A stretch of 64,000 bases of DNA from assembly GCA_036365145.1 (NCBI GenBank), contig JAEOAD010000001.1, forward strand, positions 105,401,001 to 105,465,000, written 5' to 3'. The stretch's first letter is position 1. Each line of letters begins with the position of its first letter. Of this stretch, positions 53,536 through 64,000 are shown piece by piece. Origin of the DNA: Orientallactaga sibirica (Eukaryota; Chordata; Mammalia; Rodentia; Dipodidae). The notes beneath the pieces are model-generated. The model saw only the letters and a list, made by a program, of their open reading frames with translations, was not told the DNA's origin and searched no databases. A program made the position numbers and the translations under genes.

Positions 53536-55239
53536 ATAGAAGAAGGATGGAACCTGGACTCACAGACTCATAGTCAGAGGTCCCAAGACCTCATTCTTTA
53601 TCTCCCTGGGGAAAAAAAAAATCGCCTTTTCCAGTCAATTAGTGAACATTTCTGAGGCCTTGCTTGAAGGAATGCTGATGGTTAAGAAGTGGTCCCTATC
53701 CTCAGTAAACTCCCAGTCCTGATGAGAGACATCAGATAGCCATGGGCTCTGAGTAGTAGGAAAAGCCCAAACATGGCGCCCCTCTCTTAGACCAGAGAGA
53801 GAGATAGCTAAGCCGAGAGCTCAGAGGTTGAGTAGGTGTGGCAAGACTGGGCCAGAGAAGGACAGAGAAGGCACAAAGACCCCAAGATGATATTGAGCAA
53901 ACAAGTGGGATGGAGAGGAATTGTCAGTGTCTACGGAGCGTCATCAAGCAGAAACTGGGAAAGAAGGGAGAGAGAGGGAAGGAAAGAAGAAGGGAAAAAA
54001 CAGAACAAGTGGAGAAAATGTGAACTTTGTTCAGGACCTTTGTTTGGAAAGTAGGAGGATTAGGGAGAGATCCTGATTCTGTTGATGCCTCTTTATGCCC
54101 TGGCACTTAGGTCCTAATCACCAGAAAAGGTCCCTTTTGGTTGTCCCCATGCCTGATGGTGGCAACAGAGGACATGCAGGGTGTTTCCTGGTTACTGTAA
54201 TTCCACCACCTCCAGCCCATGCAGCATTTTAATTAGGCTGTTCAAATGGTCACTATGATCTCCATTCACAGGTGAGGAAAACTGAGTCCTGAAGCCAGAG
54301 AGACCTGCTCAGAGCAACAGAGCTGGGATAAGAACTAACTGTCCCCCCACTGCTCTCCTGCAACCCTTCACCAAAATCCCATCTGTCCCGAGATGTGCCT
54401 TATTGAGTAGGCTTGTAGCCTTCAGGCAGGGAGCGTTCCACGGGTCCTCAAAGGCTATCTCTGGCACCTTCCACAGGGCCTCCTTCCAGATTGCTTCTGC
54501 TCCAGGAACCTTCCCCAGGGCATTAGTGCCGCTGATGGCTCCAGGCCAAGTTGACAGCATCTACTCCGACTTGAAGCCTTTCTAAGTCCAATAGTTGAGC
54601 TGCATGTTTCTTGGCAAAGCATGGATAGTAATGGAGTTGGCCTGTGGTGGTGCCTGCCTCTCAGAGGCAATGCCTGGGCTATTGAGAAGAGCCAGCAGAG
54701 GGTCCTGTGTGTATTGAGAAGGACTCATCCTCCGTGAGTGAGAAAGACATTTTATTTATGACATATTGTTTAAGGATATGAGATGGGATCGGGGGAGGGG
54801 AGGAGTTCCAGTGAATCTGGCAACATTCTCCTCTCTGTGCCTTAAGGAGACAATGCTACCTGCTTCACAGACTCCCTGAGAGTTACTGAGACAGATCTGT
54901 TGTGCACACTGCTGGCAAGGTAGAGATAGTGATACCGAGGGAGAGTAATAAAAAGGGGGAGTTACAGTGATGGGCCAAGTGCTGGGTGGGGCGGCCTGAG
55001 TGTGCCATGACCCTTAAACCAGTGTCCTGAATTGACCCACTGAAAACTGGGTCAGCAAGGACACTCGGCAGCCGCCACTGTCCTTAGCAATAAAAACCTC
55101 TACCTGAGCATTTAATATCAATAACAACTTTATGGCTACATTGTCAAGGGCCATAGTACCAGGCACTGTGCTTTATAGGGGTGATCTTTCATAACACATA
55201 TAGCCAAGACCACGGACAGGACAGTAAACTTGAGATGGT
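53536..55239. other. Intergenic, no gene
   Basis: Unique sequence with probable antisense MIRs at about 54240-54335 (CAGGTGAGGAAAACTGAGTC) and 55095-55185 (TACCAGGCACTGTGCTTTAT). Nothing coding. Confidence 0.55.
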
Positions 55240-55692
55240 TACACTTTGCGTTAACTTGATCTATTTAAAACTCCACAAACATTCCTCATAAGTGGGTGTC
55301 TGAGGTTGCTTCCAGGAAGGATTAACGAAAGGAGAAAGTGTAAGCCCTTCCCCCACAGTGGGCGGCCCCTCTTGGAGGGGGGGCTTTATCTAAAAAAGCT
55401 CTGGGAAGGACAGTATCTCCTCCTCCCTCCTGGTGCTGTTTGCTGCTTTCCAGCGTGGACTGGAGACCAGCGTGGACTGGAGACCAGCCTCTCCAGGACA
55501 TCTCCAGGCCTTCAGTGCCAGATTGGGACTGCTGAGACATCCAGCCTCATGGACTGAACAACTACCAGGTTCCTTAACTCTCAGGCCCACAAACTGCTCT
55601 TGTTGGTCTGCCTTAAGCTAATCCAATAAATTCCCTTTTAATACAATTCATTCTATCGATTCTGTTCCTTTAGAGAACCCTGACTAATATAC
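55240..55692 (+). mobile_element. Fossil mobile element, family uncertain
   Basis: ACTTGATCTATTTAAAACTC start region, a 17-bp unit CAGCGTGGACTGGAGAC repeated twice at 55452-55485, CCAATAAATTCCCTTTTAAT and the end GTTCCTTTAGAGAACCCTGA CTAATAT, which I know as the terminus of a common mammalian repeat. Confidence 0.6.
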
Positions 55693-55831
55693 CATGTGTC
55701 CTAAATAAGGAAATGGGGCTCAGCGTCATTTAGGAATACAACTCAGGCTTTTAGTGAATTTGGGCTTTGAACTAGTCTTTCAGATGCCCAAGCCCCTGTT
55801 CATAACCTGTATTCAAAAGAGCTAGCACAGA

Positions 55832-55990
55832 GCCAGGCATGGTGGCGCACACCTTTAATCCCAGCACTTGGGAGGCAGAGATAGGAGGATCACTGTGAGT
55901 TCGAGGCCACCCTGAGAATACAGAATGAATTCCAGGTCAGCCTGGGCTAGAGTGAGACCCTACCTCGAAAAAATAAAATAAAAATAAAAA
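55832..55990 (+). repeat. B1 SINE, full length
   Basis: GCCAGGCATGGTGGCGCACA, TTCGAGGCCACCCTGAGAAT, GGTCAGCCTGGGCTAGAGTG and AAAATAAAATAAAAATAAA tail. Confidence 0.95.
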
Positions 55991-56467
55991 AGAGAGCTAG
56001 CGTAACATGGAAGTAGTATTCACTGGCCCGAGAATCTGATATCAACAGAATGCAGAGTACCAGCGGAGGGTGATGAAGGGGGAGGACAGGTAAGTCACCT
56101 CAGCTGACACACGCAGGCAGAGCCAAGGTGGGAAGAAGTCTGTGTGAGGAGAAGCAGCTGCTGTTTTCCTCTTGGACAAGTGACTGAGGAAGCCCAGTGA
56201 AGCCTTTGGGCTTTGGCGTTAACACCTGTCAGCATTCATACTCAGGTTCACCAACCAGATGACCGTGGGCAATTTACCTGACTATCTGCCTGATGGTCCT
56301 ACGTCATGAACTGACTAGGATGGCTCCTGGATTCTCAGTAACTCCCACTATTGCAAGGAGTCAGTAAGCTAGTGCGTGTTCCAAGAAGACTGTGGGAAGA
56401 GGTGATGCTTAGCTCAAAATCATGAAGCCCTAAACACGGGTCCAACAGCCCTTGCTTTTTGGAGCAC
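55991..56467. other. Intergenic, no gene
   Basis: Unique sequence; possible MIR debris around 56210-56300. Confidence 0.5.
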
Positions 56468-56703
56468 TTAAAAAATTTTTTTTTTAATTTTTCTTTATAT
56501 ATTTGAGAGAGAGAGAGATATTGAGAAATAGGCAGGAAGAGAGAGAGAGAATGGGTATGCTAGGGCCTCCATCCGCTGCAAACGAACTCCAGATGCGTGT
56601 GCTCCCTTGTGCATCTGGCTTACGTGGGTTCTGGGGAATTGAAACTGGATCCTTTGGCTTTGCAGGCAAGTTCCTTAACCACTAAGCCATTTCTCCAGCC
56701 CCC
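56468..56703 (-). repeat. B2-superfamily SINE (DIP-like)
   Basis: On + T-rich start, GAGA tract, GAATGGGTATGCTAGGGCCT to CTAAGCCATTTCTCCAGCCCC. Confidence 0.93.
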
Positions 56704-56708
56704 ACTTT

Positions 56709-56862
56709 GTTTTTTTTTTCAAGGTAGGGTCTCACTCTAGCTCAGGCTGACTTGGAATTCACTCTGTAGTCTCAGGGTGGCCTCCAGCCCCTGATGATCC
56801 TCCTACCTCTGCCTCCCCAGTTCTGGGATTAAAGGTGTGTGCCACCATGGCTGGTGCCTTTT
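56709..56862 (-). repeat. B1 SINE
   Basis: T run, AAGGTAGGGTCTCACTCTAG, CTCAGGGTGGCCTCCAGCCC, GTTCTGGGATTAAAGGTGTG. Confidence 0.93.
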
Positions 56863-56869
56863 CTTTTTA

Positions 56870-57065
56870 AAAAAAACACATTTTATTTATTTATTTATTT
56901 ATTTGAGAGAAAGAGAGAAAAAAAATGGGCATTTCAGGTCCTCTGGCCATTGCAAACAAAGTCGAGATATATGCAACACCTTGTGCATCTGGCTTATGTG
57001 GGTACTGGGGAATCAAACCTGGGTTGCAGGCAAGCACCTTAAGTGCTAAGCCATCTCTCCAGCCC
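56870..57065 (-). repeat. B2-superfamily SINE (DIP-like)
   Basis: On + TTTATTTATTTATTTATTTA, AATGGGCATTTCAGGTCCTC to CTAAGCCATCTCTCCAGCCC. Confidence 0.92.
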
Positions 57066-57390
57066 GATGGCCCTTTCTGATGCAAACACATATCATGGGA
57101 ATCTTGGACCAGTGGTGAAGGTGATTCCTCCTCAGTTTCTCTGGCATATTTGCATGGGACACAACACCCATGATATGTCTTTGACATGGTAGTAACATTG
57201 GTTAATAAAACTAAGCATGTATTGATTGGAACAAGGTATTTTTTAGGTAGAGTAAGGATGGATTAAAAGGATGAGTGGGTTGAAGACAGATTTCGAGAAG
57301 TTGTCTGAAAGTCTCTTTCAGTTAGAAATCCAGACATGGAAATGGCTCTTTCCACTAGCTATGATCATTTTTAATCAAAAACAATAACAT

Positions 57391-57478
57391 AGGCTGGAGA
57401 GATGACTTAGCAGTTAAGGCATTTACCTGTAAAGCCTAAGGACTCAGGTTTGATTCCCCAGTACCCACATAAGCCCCT
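57391..57478 (+). repeat. B2-superfamily SINE (DIP-like), 3'-truncated
   Basis: AGGCTGGAGAGATGACTTAG head and GTTTGATTCCCCAGTACCCA, stopping after ACATAAGCCCC. Confidence 0.85.
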
Positions 57479-57925
57479 AACCACCCCCAACTAAAAGCCA
57501 TTTTTTCCTGGTGAACTTGAGTTTTTCTTTCTATAATATTCATCCATCAGCCCACTTTCACAGAGAATAAATTCCAAATTTCAAAAGAGCTTTGCTATCT
57601 CCAGCCCCTTTTACAAATCATGTCCTTGGTAATCATATTCATGTTTTATGGCTAAAAATTCTCATTCATTAAGAATTTGTCCTGTGTTATGCTTTTCCAC
57701 ATCTTTTCCCATCTTGGTTATCATCTTCTGGATTCAGTTCAGCTTTTCAACATCCTTCTCCTTGTTTGGTGCTCCGAATGGTGACAGTCCACTGGTGCTC
57801 TGGGCTGGAGGGCTGGACAGTCACTCCTTTGTTTTAGACTCCTCCTTTGACATTGGTCTTGTTGTCCGGGGTTTCTTCATTTAAAATTAAACATAATCTC
57901 GCTCTTTATTTCTCTCTCTCTCTCT
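57479..57925. other. Intergenic, no recognised feature
   Basis: AT-rich sequence between repeats. Nothing supported. Confidence 0.5.
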
Positions 57926-58078
57926 TTTTTTTTTTTTTTTTTTTTTGCAACAGGGACTCATGTAGCCCGGACTGGCCTCGAATACACTGTGTTGCTAAGG
58001 CTATCCTTGAACTCCTGATCCTACTGCCTCCATCTTCAAGTACTGGGATTACAGGAGTGCTTTACCATACTTGGCTTA
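57926..58078 (-). repeat. B1 SINE, diverged
   Basis: T run, CAACAGGGACTCATGTAGCC, GGACTGGCCTCGAATACACT, GTACTGGGATTACAGGAGTG. Confidence 0.85.
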
Positions 58079-58364
58079 AATTCATTTTTTTAACAAATAA
58101 ATTTTAATCCAAACATACAGAGCAGTGAACTAAAGTTCTCAGCAAGCTTCTCCCAAACTGGCTCCCTCCCTGGAGTCCATTTTTCCTCCTCAGCATATAT
58201 AAACATTATTTATATTTATTTTAAAAAAACTTCTTGATAGATACCATTCATATACACAATGTACACTCATAATCCCCTCCCACCCACTTCTTCTGCTCCC
58301 TCTCCACTGAACCCCTTCTTCTTTTCAACTAGTCCCTCTTCATTTGACACTGCTGCAGTTACTT

Positions 58365-59965
58365 CATGGTGTTGGCACAAAGGACTTGGCCAAAAGCAGC
58401 CTGTGGGAGGAAAAGGTTCATTTTGGCTTACAGACTCGAGAGGAAGCTTCATGATGACAGGAGAAAACATGACATGAACAGAGGGTGGACATCATCTCCT
58501 GGCCAACATCAGGCACACAATAGCAACAGGAGAGTGTGCCAAACACTTGTAAGAGCTATAATATCCATAAGCCTGCCCCCACTAACACACCTCCTCCAGC
58601 AAAGCTCCAATTCTCAAATTGCTATCAGCTAGAAACTAAACATTCACAAACACGAGCTTATGGGGACTACTAATTCAAACTACTACATTTTTGTGCCTGG
58701 CTACCACAAACTGATGACCATACGTGATGTAAAATGGAAAACATTCAGTCCAACTTCAAAAGTCCCCATAATTTTTTTTTATCCCAGGACTGTTCAAACA
58801 CCCACGTAGTCCAAGATCTCCTAACTGTGAACTATAAAACAAACAAAAAAACCATGACACAGAATGAACATTCACACTGCAAAAGATGGCTTTGGACATA
58901 GCAAAGAAAGATTGAACCAATACAAGATTTAAAACAATAGAGCAAACATCAAATTCTGTAGCTCCAAGTCCAACAACTCTAACCAGTGACAAGCACCTGG
59001 AGTTTCCAATTAGACCCCTCCAGCTGGGCTTCTCCTAGCTTGGGAAAAACTCCATCCTGCGCTGGCAGCTCTCCTTAGCAGCCACCCCATAGTCCTGGCA
59101 TCTCCAGTGGGTCTCTACTGCAAGCCATGGTTCAACCTCATGGCTCCATCAGATCTGAATGCAGGAAATTCCAACAATCTTGCCTCACACTGCCCATGAC
59201 TATTTCCAAAAAACAAAACTGTATTGCAAATCAAATGATCCTCTCTTTCCTATATTTGTTATATTCCATACTGCCAACTGGGCTACCAAATTTGTTAATC
59301 CAGGGGAAAACAAAGCAAAATTTGAAGAGCAGAAAAACTTCAGCATTCAGGCCCCTACTTTCAAAAGAGTCAGTATTCTTCCTGCTGCCCCAGTGCTGAT
59401 CAGCTGGCTCAGTCTCAGGAGTTGTAATCTTTCAAACAAATGCATCTGAGTGGGCAGCAATTTCAGCACAAAGATGTCATTTCTTTCTGTTCCATATCCA
59501 TCTGCTCACACCCATCCATTTCTATGCAACACAACCCTGCACAAGGTCTCAGAACACAAGCAGGCAGAATGCAGTAACCCTCTCACACAAACCACTCCTA
59601 GACCAGTCTCAACAAAGTTCTTTCTTCCCTTCATAAGCTAAACTTCACAGTCCATAGTTTTTATTGCATTTAGGTCTTACAACTTTAACCAGAATCCATC
59701 AAGTTGTACTTACAGCAAGGCGTCTTCTACATCAGGGTTTTAAATCCTTCTGCATTCCTCCCAAAACTCAGTTCCAAAGGACAAAAGCCACACTGACCCC
59801 ACTTCTTGGCACCAATTTTACTGTTGTAGTCAACTTCTTGTTGCTGGCTCAAAAAACCCAAACCAAAAAAGCAGCTTGTGGGAAGAAAGGGTTTATTTTA
59901 GCTTACAGATTAGAGGGGAAGCTCCATGGTGGCAGGGGAAACATAGTCTGAACAGAAGCTGACAT
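58365..59965. mobile_element. LTR-like element: two similar ends around an unknown interior
   Basis: The left part (58388-58520: AAAGCAGCCTGTGGGAGG, GGCTTACAGACTCGAGAGGA) and the right part (59867-59995: AAAGCAGCTTGTGGGAAG, AGCTTACAGATTAGAGGGGA) are similar direct repeats about 1.48 kb apart. The interior has no open frame of note and no recognised viral domain, so it is non-coding or fully decayed. Rodent genomes contain many such interspersed repeats; the family is unassigned and true LTR ends were not located. Confidence 0.5.
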
Positions 59966-60052
59966 CACCTGCTGTCCAGTATCAGGTGGACAAGGGCAGC
60001 AGGGGGATGTGCCAAATATGGTAAGAGGAAACTCACAATAAAATCCATAAGC

Positions 60053-60300
60053 CCAGGCTAGAGAGATGGCTTAGTGGTTAAAGTGCTTGCTTGTAAAGCA
60101 TGAAGACCCATGTTCTACTCTCCAGGCCCCATGTAAACGCAACACAAAAGGTGATGCAAGTGCACAAGGTCGCACTTGCACACAAGGTGGTGCACGTGTC
60201 TGGAATTCAATTACACAGGCTGGAGTCCCTGGCATGCCAATTTTCTCTCTCTCCCTCTCTCTCTTTCTCTCACTCTTGCTTTTACTCTCTCTCATTAAAG
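60053..60300 (+). repeat. B2-superfamily SINE (DIP-like), variant body
   Basis: CAGGCTAGAGAGATGGCTTA head, body with duplicated GTGCACAAGGTCGCACTTGC / ACACAAGGTGGTGCACGTGT, CT tract. No A-rich tail is visible beyond CATTAAAGAG. Confidence 0.88.
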
Positions 60301-60308
60301 AGAGGAAG

Positions 60309-61280
60309 TCATTGCATTCTCATGGGCCCGGATGTCACCCTTCTTCAGCATTCATCAACCGATGGCTAAAATTGATGTGGTAAGAGTTGGGCTTGCCTCA
60401 ACCACTGCGAGGTCACAAATTAAATGGCCACTTTATGTCTGGAAGATCGTAATGCAAAGCACTCCTCCCCTTCTTTTGTCTTTTATATTCTTTCCACTAC
60501 CTCTTCTGTAATGGTCCTTGAACCTTGGAGAATGTGATAGAGATGAATTACTGAATATTCAACTGTCACGTCTTCTTAGCATTTGAATGAATTTTGAGTC
60601 TCCCCAGTAGTCACTGCCATCTGAAAAGGTTCTCTAAAACCAAAAGTGAGAGTAGCATCACTATATTGGCATAAACAAAAATAGTTACAGGGCAATATGG
60701 TGGTAATAATTTATCCATTTAGCCAAATGACAGTAGTAGTTTCCCTCCTAGGGCTTATGACCTCCCTGGACAAAGGCTTTTTTTTTTTTTTGCTTTTGCA
60801 AGGTAGGGTCTCACTCTAGTTCAGGCTGACCTGGAATTAACTATGTAGTCTCAGGGTGGCCTCGAACTCTTGGTGATCCTCCTACCTCTGCCTCCCGAGT
60901 GCTGGGATTAAAGCCATGTGCCACTAGGCCCGGCGACATAGGCTTTTGATTAGTTTTTCAGTATCAGGCATGAATTTCCTTCCATGGAATGGGTCTCAAA
61001 TCCAATCAGGTAGCAGTTGGTTTCCACCATAACAGACATTGTACTGGTTGGCACATTTTTTCCTCGTTGTATCTTGCAGAGATCACTGATGGTTAAGACT
61101 GTTGGTGACTTTTCTCCCCTGAAAGACTGCATAGCTCTTTCCAGACCGATGGGAGCTAATCAACAGGGAGGAGGCTTCCAGCTGAGCTCCAGTTTGATTT
61201 CCCAGTGTTCTAAGCCCAAAGACTTGGTGTTGTCAGCAGTAGGATCCTTACATACCCTCTAGTTCTGGTGGGCAACTGTG
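60309..61280 (+). mobile_element. Rodent L1-type 3' segment
   Basis: CTTTTATATTCTTTCCACTA, TTTAGCCAAATGACAGTAGT, GGGCTTATGACCTCCCTGGA, GGTCTCAAATCCAATCAGGT and TTGGCAATAGCCTGTATTTA follow a common rodent interspersed repeat that I attribute to L1 3' sequence from memory. Interrupted by the B1 at 60780-60937. Confidence 0.6.
60780..60937 (-). repeat. B1 SINE inserted in L1-type sequence
   Basis: T run, AAGGTAGGGTCTCACTCTAG, GGTGGCCTCGAACTCTTGGT, GTGCTGGGATTAAAGCCATG. L1-type text continues on both sides. Confidence 0.94.
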
Positions 61281-62400
61281 AGCTTTGGCAATAGCCTGTA
61301 TTTATGTCAATTTTTGCATAAACTTATTTTTACATGTCCTGTTCTATAGTTTGTTTCATCTATTTTTCACATTAGTACATATATTTTTATGTCATATTTA
61401 TATGTGCTATATCTACATATATAAAACTATATATTACATGGTATTTCTCAGTGGATTTACCATAATGTCAACTTCCTAGTTATACACATTTAACTACCAA
61501 TTTAATTTTTATGATTATAAATCATGTTACAATGGATATATTCTTGGCATACATGCAAGTATTTGCTTATTTAAGATTTCCAGAAGTATCTATTTGAATA
61601 TATGTGTATTTAACATTTTTGATTATTATTGCAAAACTGCCTTTCAAAATGACACTAATAATGTGAGTGTCCACTTCATTGCATTCTCATGGGCCCGGAT
61701 GTCACCCTTCTTCAGCATTCATCAACTGATGGCTAAAATTGATGTGGTAACAGTATCATAATTTTGTTAGTAAATTGAATACTTTTATAGAAAGATATGT
61801 TACATATCCAAGTATATTTCTGTTACAAAATTCCTGTCCATGTGAAAGTACTTCTATTTGAGATTTTAAAAAATAAAATCAAATTCTTGAATATCTTCCA
61901 AATTCTTCCTTTCTCCTTTTTTTTCAGATGTAACCTTCATAGAGTCCTCATAAGCCTATGCATGTAAATGTATTTCTCTTAAGATGGAAGCATAACTGTT
62001 ATTGAGATATTTCTATTTATTGTCCCATTTGATTGACACTACTCTTATTCTGGATCCCCTGTTTTCTGTTTCCTTATTATTCCTCCATGCTGTTAGAGCA
62101 TTACTTCCAGTAACTTCCAAAGAAGGAATGCAAAAGAAGTGAAAAGTCTCAGTCCTTGTGTGTTTGAGAATGCCTTTATTGTACCACTTACCTTTCAATG
62201 TTAGCTTTGCTGGGTATAAAAGACTGAGTATAAAAGACTGGGTAGTCTGTGCTTAGCATAAGGGAGGTCCTAGGTTTGATCTCCAGTACATACATACACG
62301 CAAGAGATGAAGTGGAAAGAGGGAGAAAGGAAAGTGGGATGAATATTTCCTACATATTTTTGGCCTTCAAGTTTTCTACTGTCTGTAACAACTCATATCA
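61281..62400. mobile_element. Ancient L1-like debris
   Basis: ACAATGGATATATTCTTGGC, TTGCAAAACTGCCTTTCAAA and GTTAGCTTTGCTGGGTATAA resemble old L1 3' sequence. An ID-like fragment lies at 62235-62300. Boundaries uncertain. Confidence 0.5.
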
Positions 62401-62965
62401 TTATCTTTTTTTTTATTAGGTAGAAACTTTGTTTATGGATACATCATGTGTTGGTAGCAACATTCCCCTCCTCCCTTCCCCCATTCCACTGAGGGTCCAT
62501 TTCAGTGGGATTTCTAATATGCACCATGGAGTTGGTTATGAGTTGTGAGAGCAGCAGACAGTCAATGTGGGGTAGACAATGCCCCTGGATATTCCTTCCC
62601 ACCCTGTAGCTTTTACAATCTCTCTGCCTCCTCTTCAGCAAAATTCCCTGAGCTCTGGAGGGTATGTTTTAAGTCTACTGTAGTGTTGAGCTCTCCACTC
62701 CTGGATTTCTGCATTGGTACATTTTGAGTATCCTCAGTGTCTAGCACCATCACCCTGGCACAGGTTGTCAGTCTTGCTCTGGAAGCCTAGGCCCTAGCTG
62801 ATCTCTTCATAGGGAGTCAGCTATCTTTTCTTGTCTTGTAGACAGATGTTGGTTGTCCTCAGTTTTCATTGCCTTTAGTACTGGATCCCCACAATTCTTG
62901 TCTGATTTCACCCTTGGAGCTCTAGCATGGTTATTTCTGCTATCTTGACCAGAAGGCTAGACTCA
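62401..62965 (+). mobile_element. Rodent L1-type 3' segment, second copy
   Basis: TTTACAATCTCTCTGCCTCC TCTTCAGCAAAATTCCCTGA is homologous to the text at 60482-60535 and indicates a related element. Confidence 0.5.
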
Positions 62966-63461
62966 GGTGTTTTATTAAAAAACTTGTTATCTGTTTAATG
63001 TACCAGTTAGTTATGGCTGCTTTAAGTGTTTACTTTTGCTTGTCAACAGTTTTATTAGTTGAATCTCCATTAGTTTATTAACATATGCATGTATTCTTTA
63101 TGTATTTCTAATGTCCCTGGGTTTCCTGAGTTTTGTAAAGTTGAAAATTTGTTTCCCATCAAATTTGGTAAATACTTGGCTACTATTAACTCATTTTCTT
63201 GTTTCTGCTTCATTCATTTCTCTCTGCTCCTCTGAGAATCCAATTATTAGATATTGTCTCCCAGATCGCTAGATTTCCACTTATTTAAAAATCCTTTTTA
63301 TTCCTGATCAGATCATTTCTATGTTCTACCTTCGATTTCACTAACCATTCCTTTTGTTAAATACCTACCTTGAACTTTAAGAAACCTTTAATTTTTGTTA
63401 TATTTTTACTTCTTCTTTTTAAAAACAATTTCAATTTCTCAGCTGAGATGTCTTACATTTG
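62966..63461. mobile_element. Ancient L1 fragment
   Basis: CTGAGAATCCAATTATTAGA, TTCGATTTCACTAACCATTC follow old L1 3' sequence. Confidence 0.55.
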
Positions 63462-63679
63462 TTTATTTTTAAAATATTTTATGTATTTATTAGACAGAGA
63501 GAGAGAGAGAGAGATAGAGGGAGAGAGAATGGGTATGCAGGGCCTCTAGCCACTGCAAACATACTCTAGATGCATGCAACATCTTGTGCATTTGCTTTTG
63601 CGTAGATACTAAGGAATCAAATCTGGATCCTTTGGCTTTGCTGGCGATTCCTTAACTGCTGAGACATCTCTCAAGCCCA
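63462..63679 (-). repeat. B2-superfamily SINE (DIP-like)
   Basis: On + TATGTATTTATTAGACAGAG, GAATGGGTATGCAGGGCCTC to GCTGAGACATCTCTCAAGCC. Inserted into the L1 debris. Confidence 0.9.
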
Positions 63680-64000
63680 TTATGTTTGTTTATTTATGTG
63701 AATATATTTTCCTTTATATCCTTGAACACAGTTATTATAGTTCTTTAAAATTTTTGATTGCTAATGAGGAAGAAATATCTGCTTCCTCATTCAGTAGATT
63801 TTTAGTTATTGCCTTTTCTTTTGGGGTATGATCAAATTTTTCTGTTTTTTTACATGTCTAGTAATTCTGTGTTGTGTTGTAGACATTTTGAATGAAGTAA
63901 AACTTTGAATTGTATTATGGTTTTCTTAAGAATATGCATTTTTTTTCTTTAGCAGGCTTTTCATGAGTGGACTCAAACTTCAAATTTTAATTCCTCTGTT
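63680..64000. mobile_element. Ancient L1 fragment, runs off the window
   Basis: TTTTACATGTCTAGTAATTC and TTGTAGACATTTTGAATGAA follow old L1 3' text after the SINE. Confidence 0.55.

Noticed and set aside
58365..59965. Functional endogenous retrovirus
   Set aside because: No gag, pol or env motif and no long open frame; at most a decayed non-coding element.
27284..64000. Start of the next downstream gene (HABP2 in human order)
   Set aside because: No exon of a known neighbour is visible; in human the next gene lies hundreds of kilobases away, so none is expected here.

Overview
The window is mammalian genomic DNA. It holds the 3' half of one protein gene on the + strand, TCF7L2 (TCF4), followed by about 36.7 kb of intergenic DNA with no gene I can support. 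TCF7L2 is the HMG-box transcription factor that carries beta-catenin/Wnt signals to DNA. Exon reading frames, splice sites and peptide text agree from exon to exon. The exons from 2181 to 25563, without the optional exons 15 and 16, sum to 1314 nt, which is 437 codons plus a stop. Exon numbers follow the 17-exon human scheme from memory.

Organism: a rodent of the mouse-related clade. The DNA is full of B1, ID/B4-type and B2-superfamily SINEs. The commonest SINE starts GGGCTGGAGAGATGGCTTAG, has a body ending in CCATTCTCTC and ends in an A-rich AAATAAATAAA tail. It is B2-like but not the mouse B2 sequence. I suspect the DIP-type SINE of jerboas and relatives (Dipodoidea), but this rests on memory. 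Old mammalian repeats (MIR, L2, L1M, MER5-like) are also present.

Layout: 1-2180 intron 5 (partial). 2181-12689 exons 6-11: the linker region with two optional motifs (LVPQ, SFLSS), then the HMG DNA-binding box split over exons 10 and 11. 17615-25563 holds the alternatively spliced 3' end: basic exon 12, optional 51-nt exon 13, two homologous 73-nt exons (14 and 15), a candidate 44-nt exon 16 and terminal exon 17. Exon 17 can be read in all three frames, giving a long C-clamp/CtBP-binding tail or two short tails. 25564 to about 27283 is the 3' UTR with poly(A) signals. 27284-64000 is intergenic and repeat-rich. It contains a nearly perfect 712-bp tandem duplication (34581-36004), an LTR-like repeat pair (58365-59965), L1 debris (60309-64000) and two repeat-free blocks that look like distal regulatory elements (38560-39230 and 47050-47560).

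The main biological interest is the splice-driven choice of C-terminus, plus possible regulatory sequence in introns 7 and 8 and downstream. I found no unknown protein system. The long open frames outside the exons fall in repeats or unconstrained sequence.
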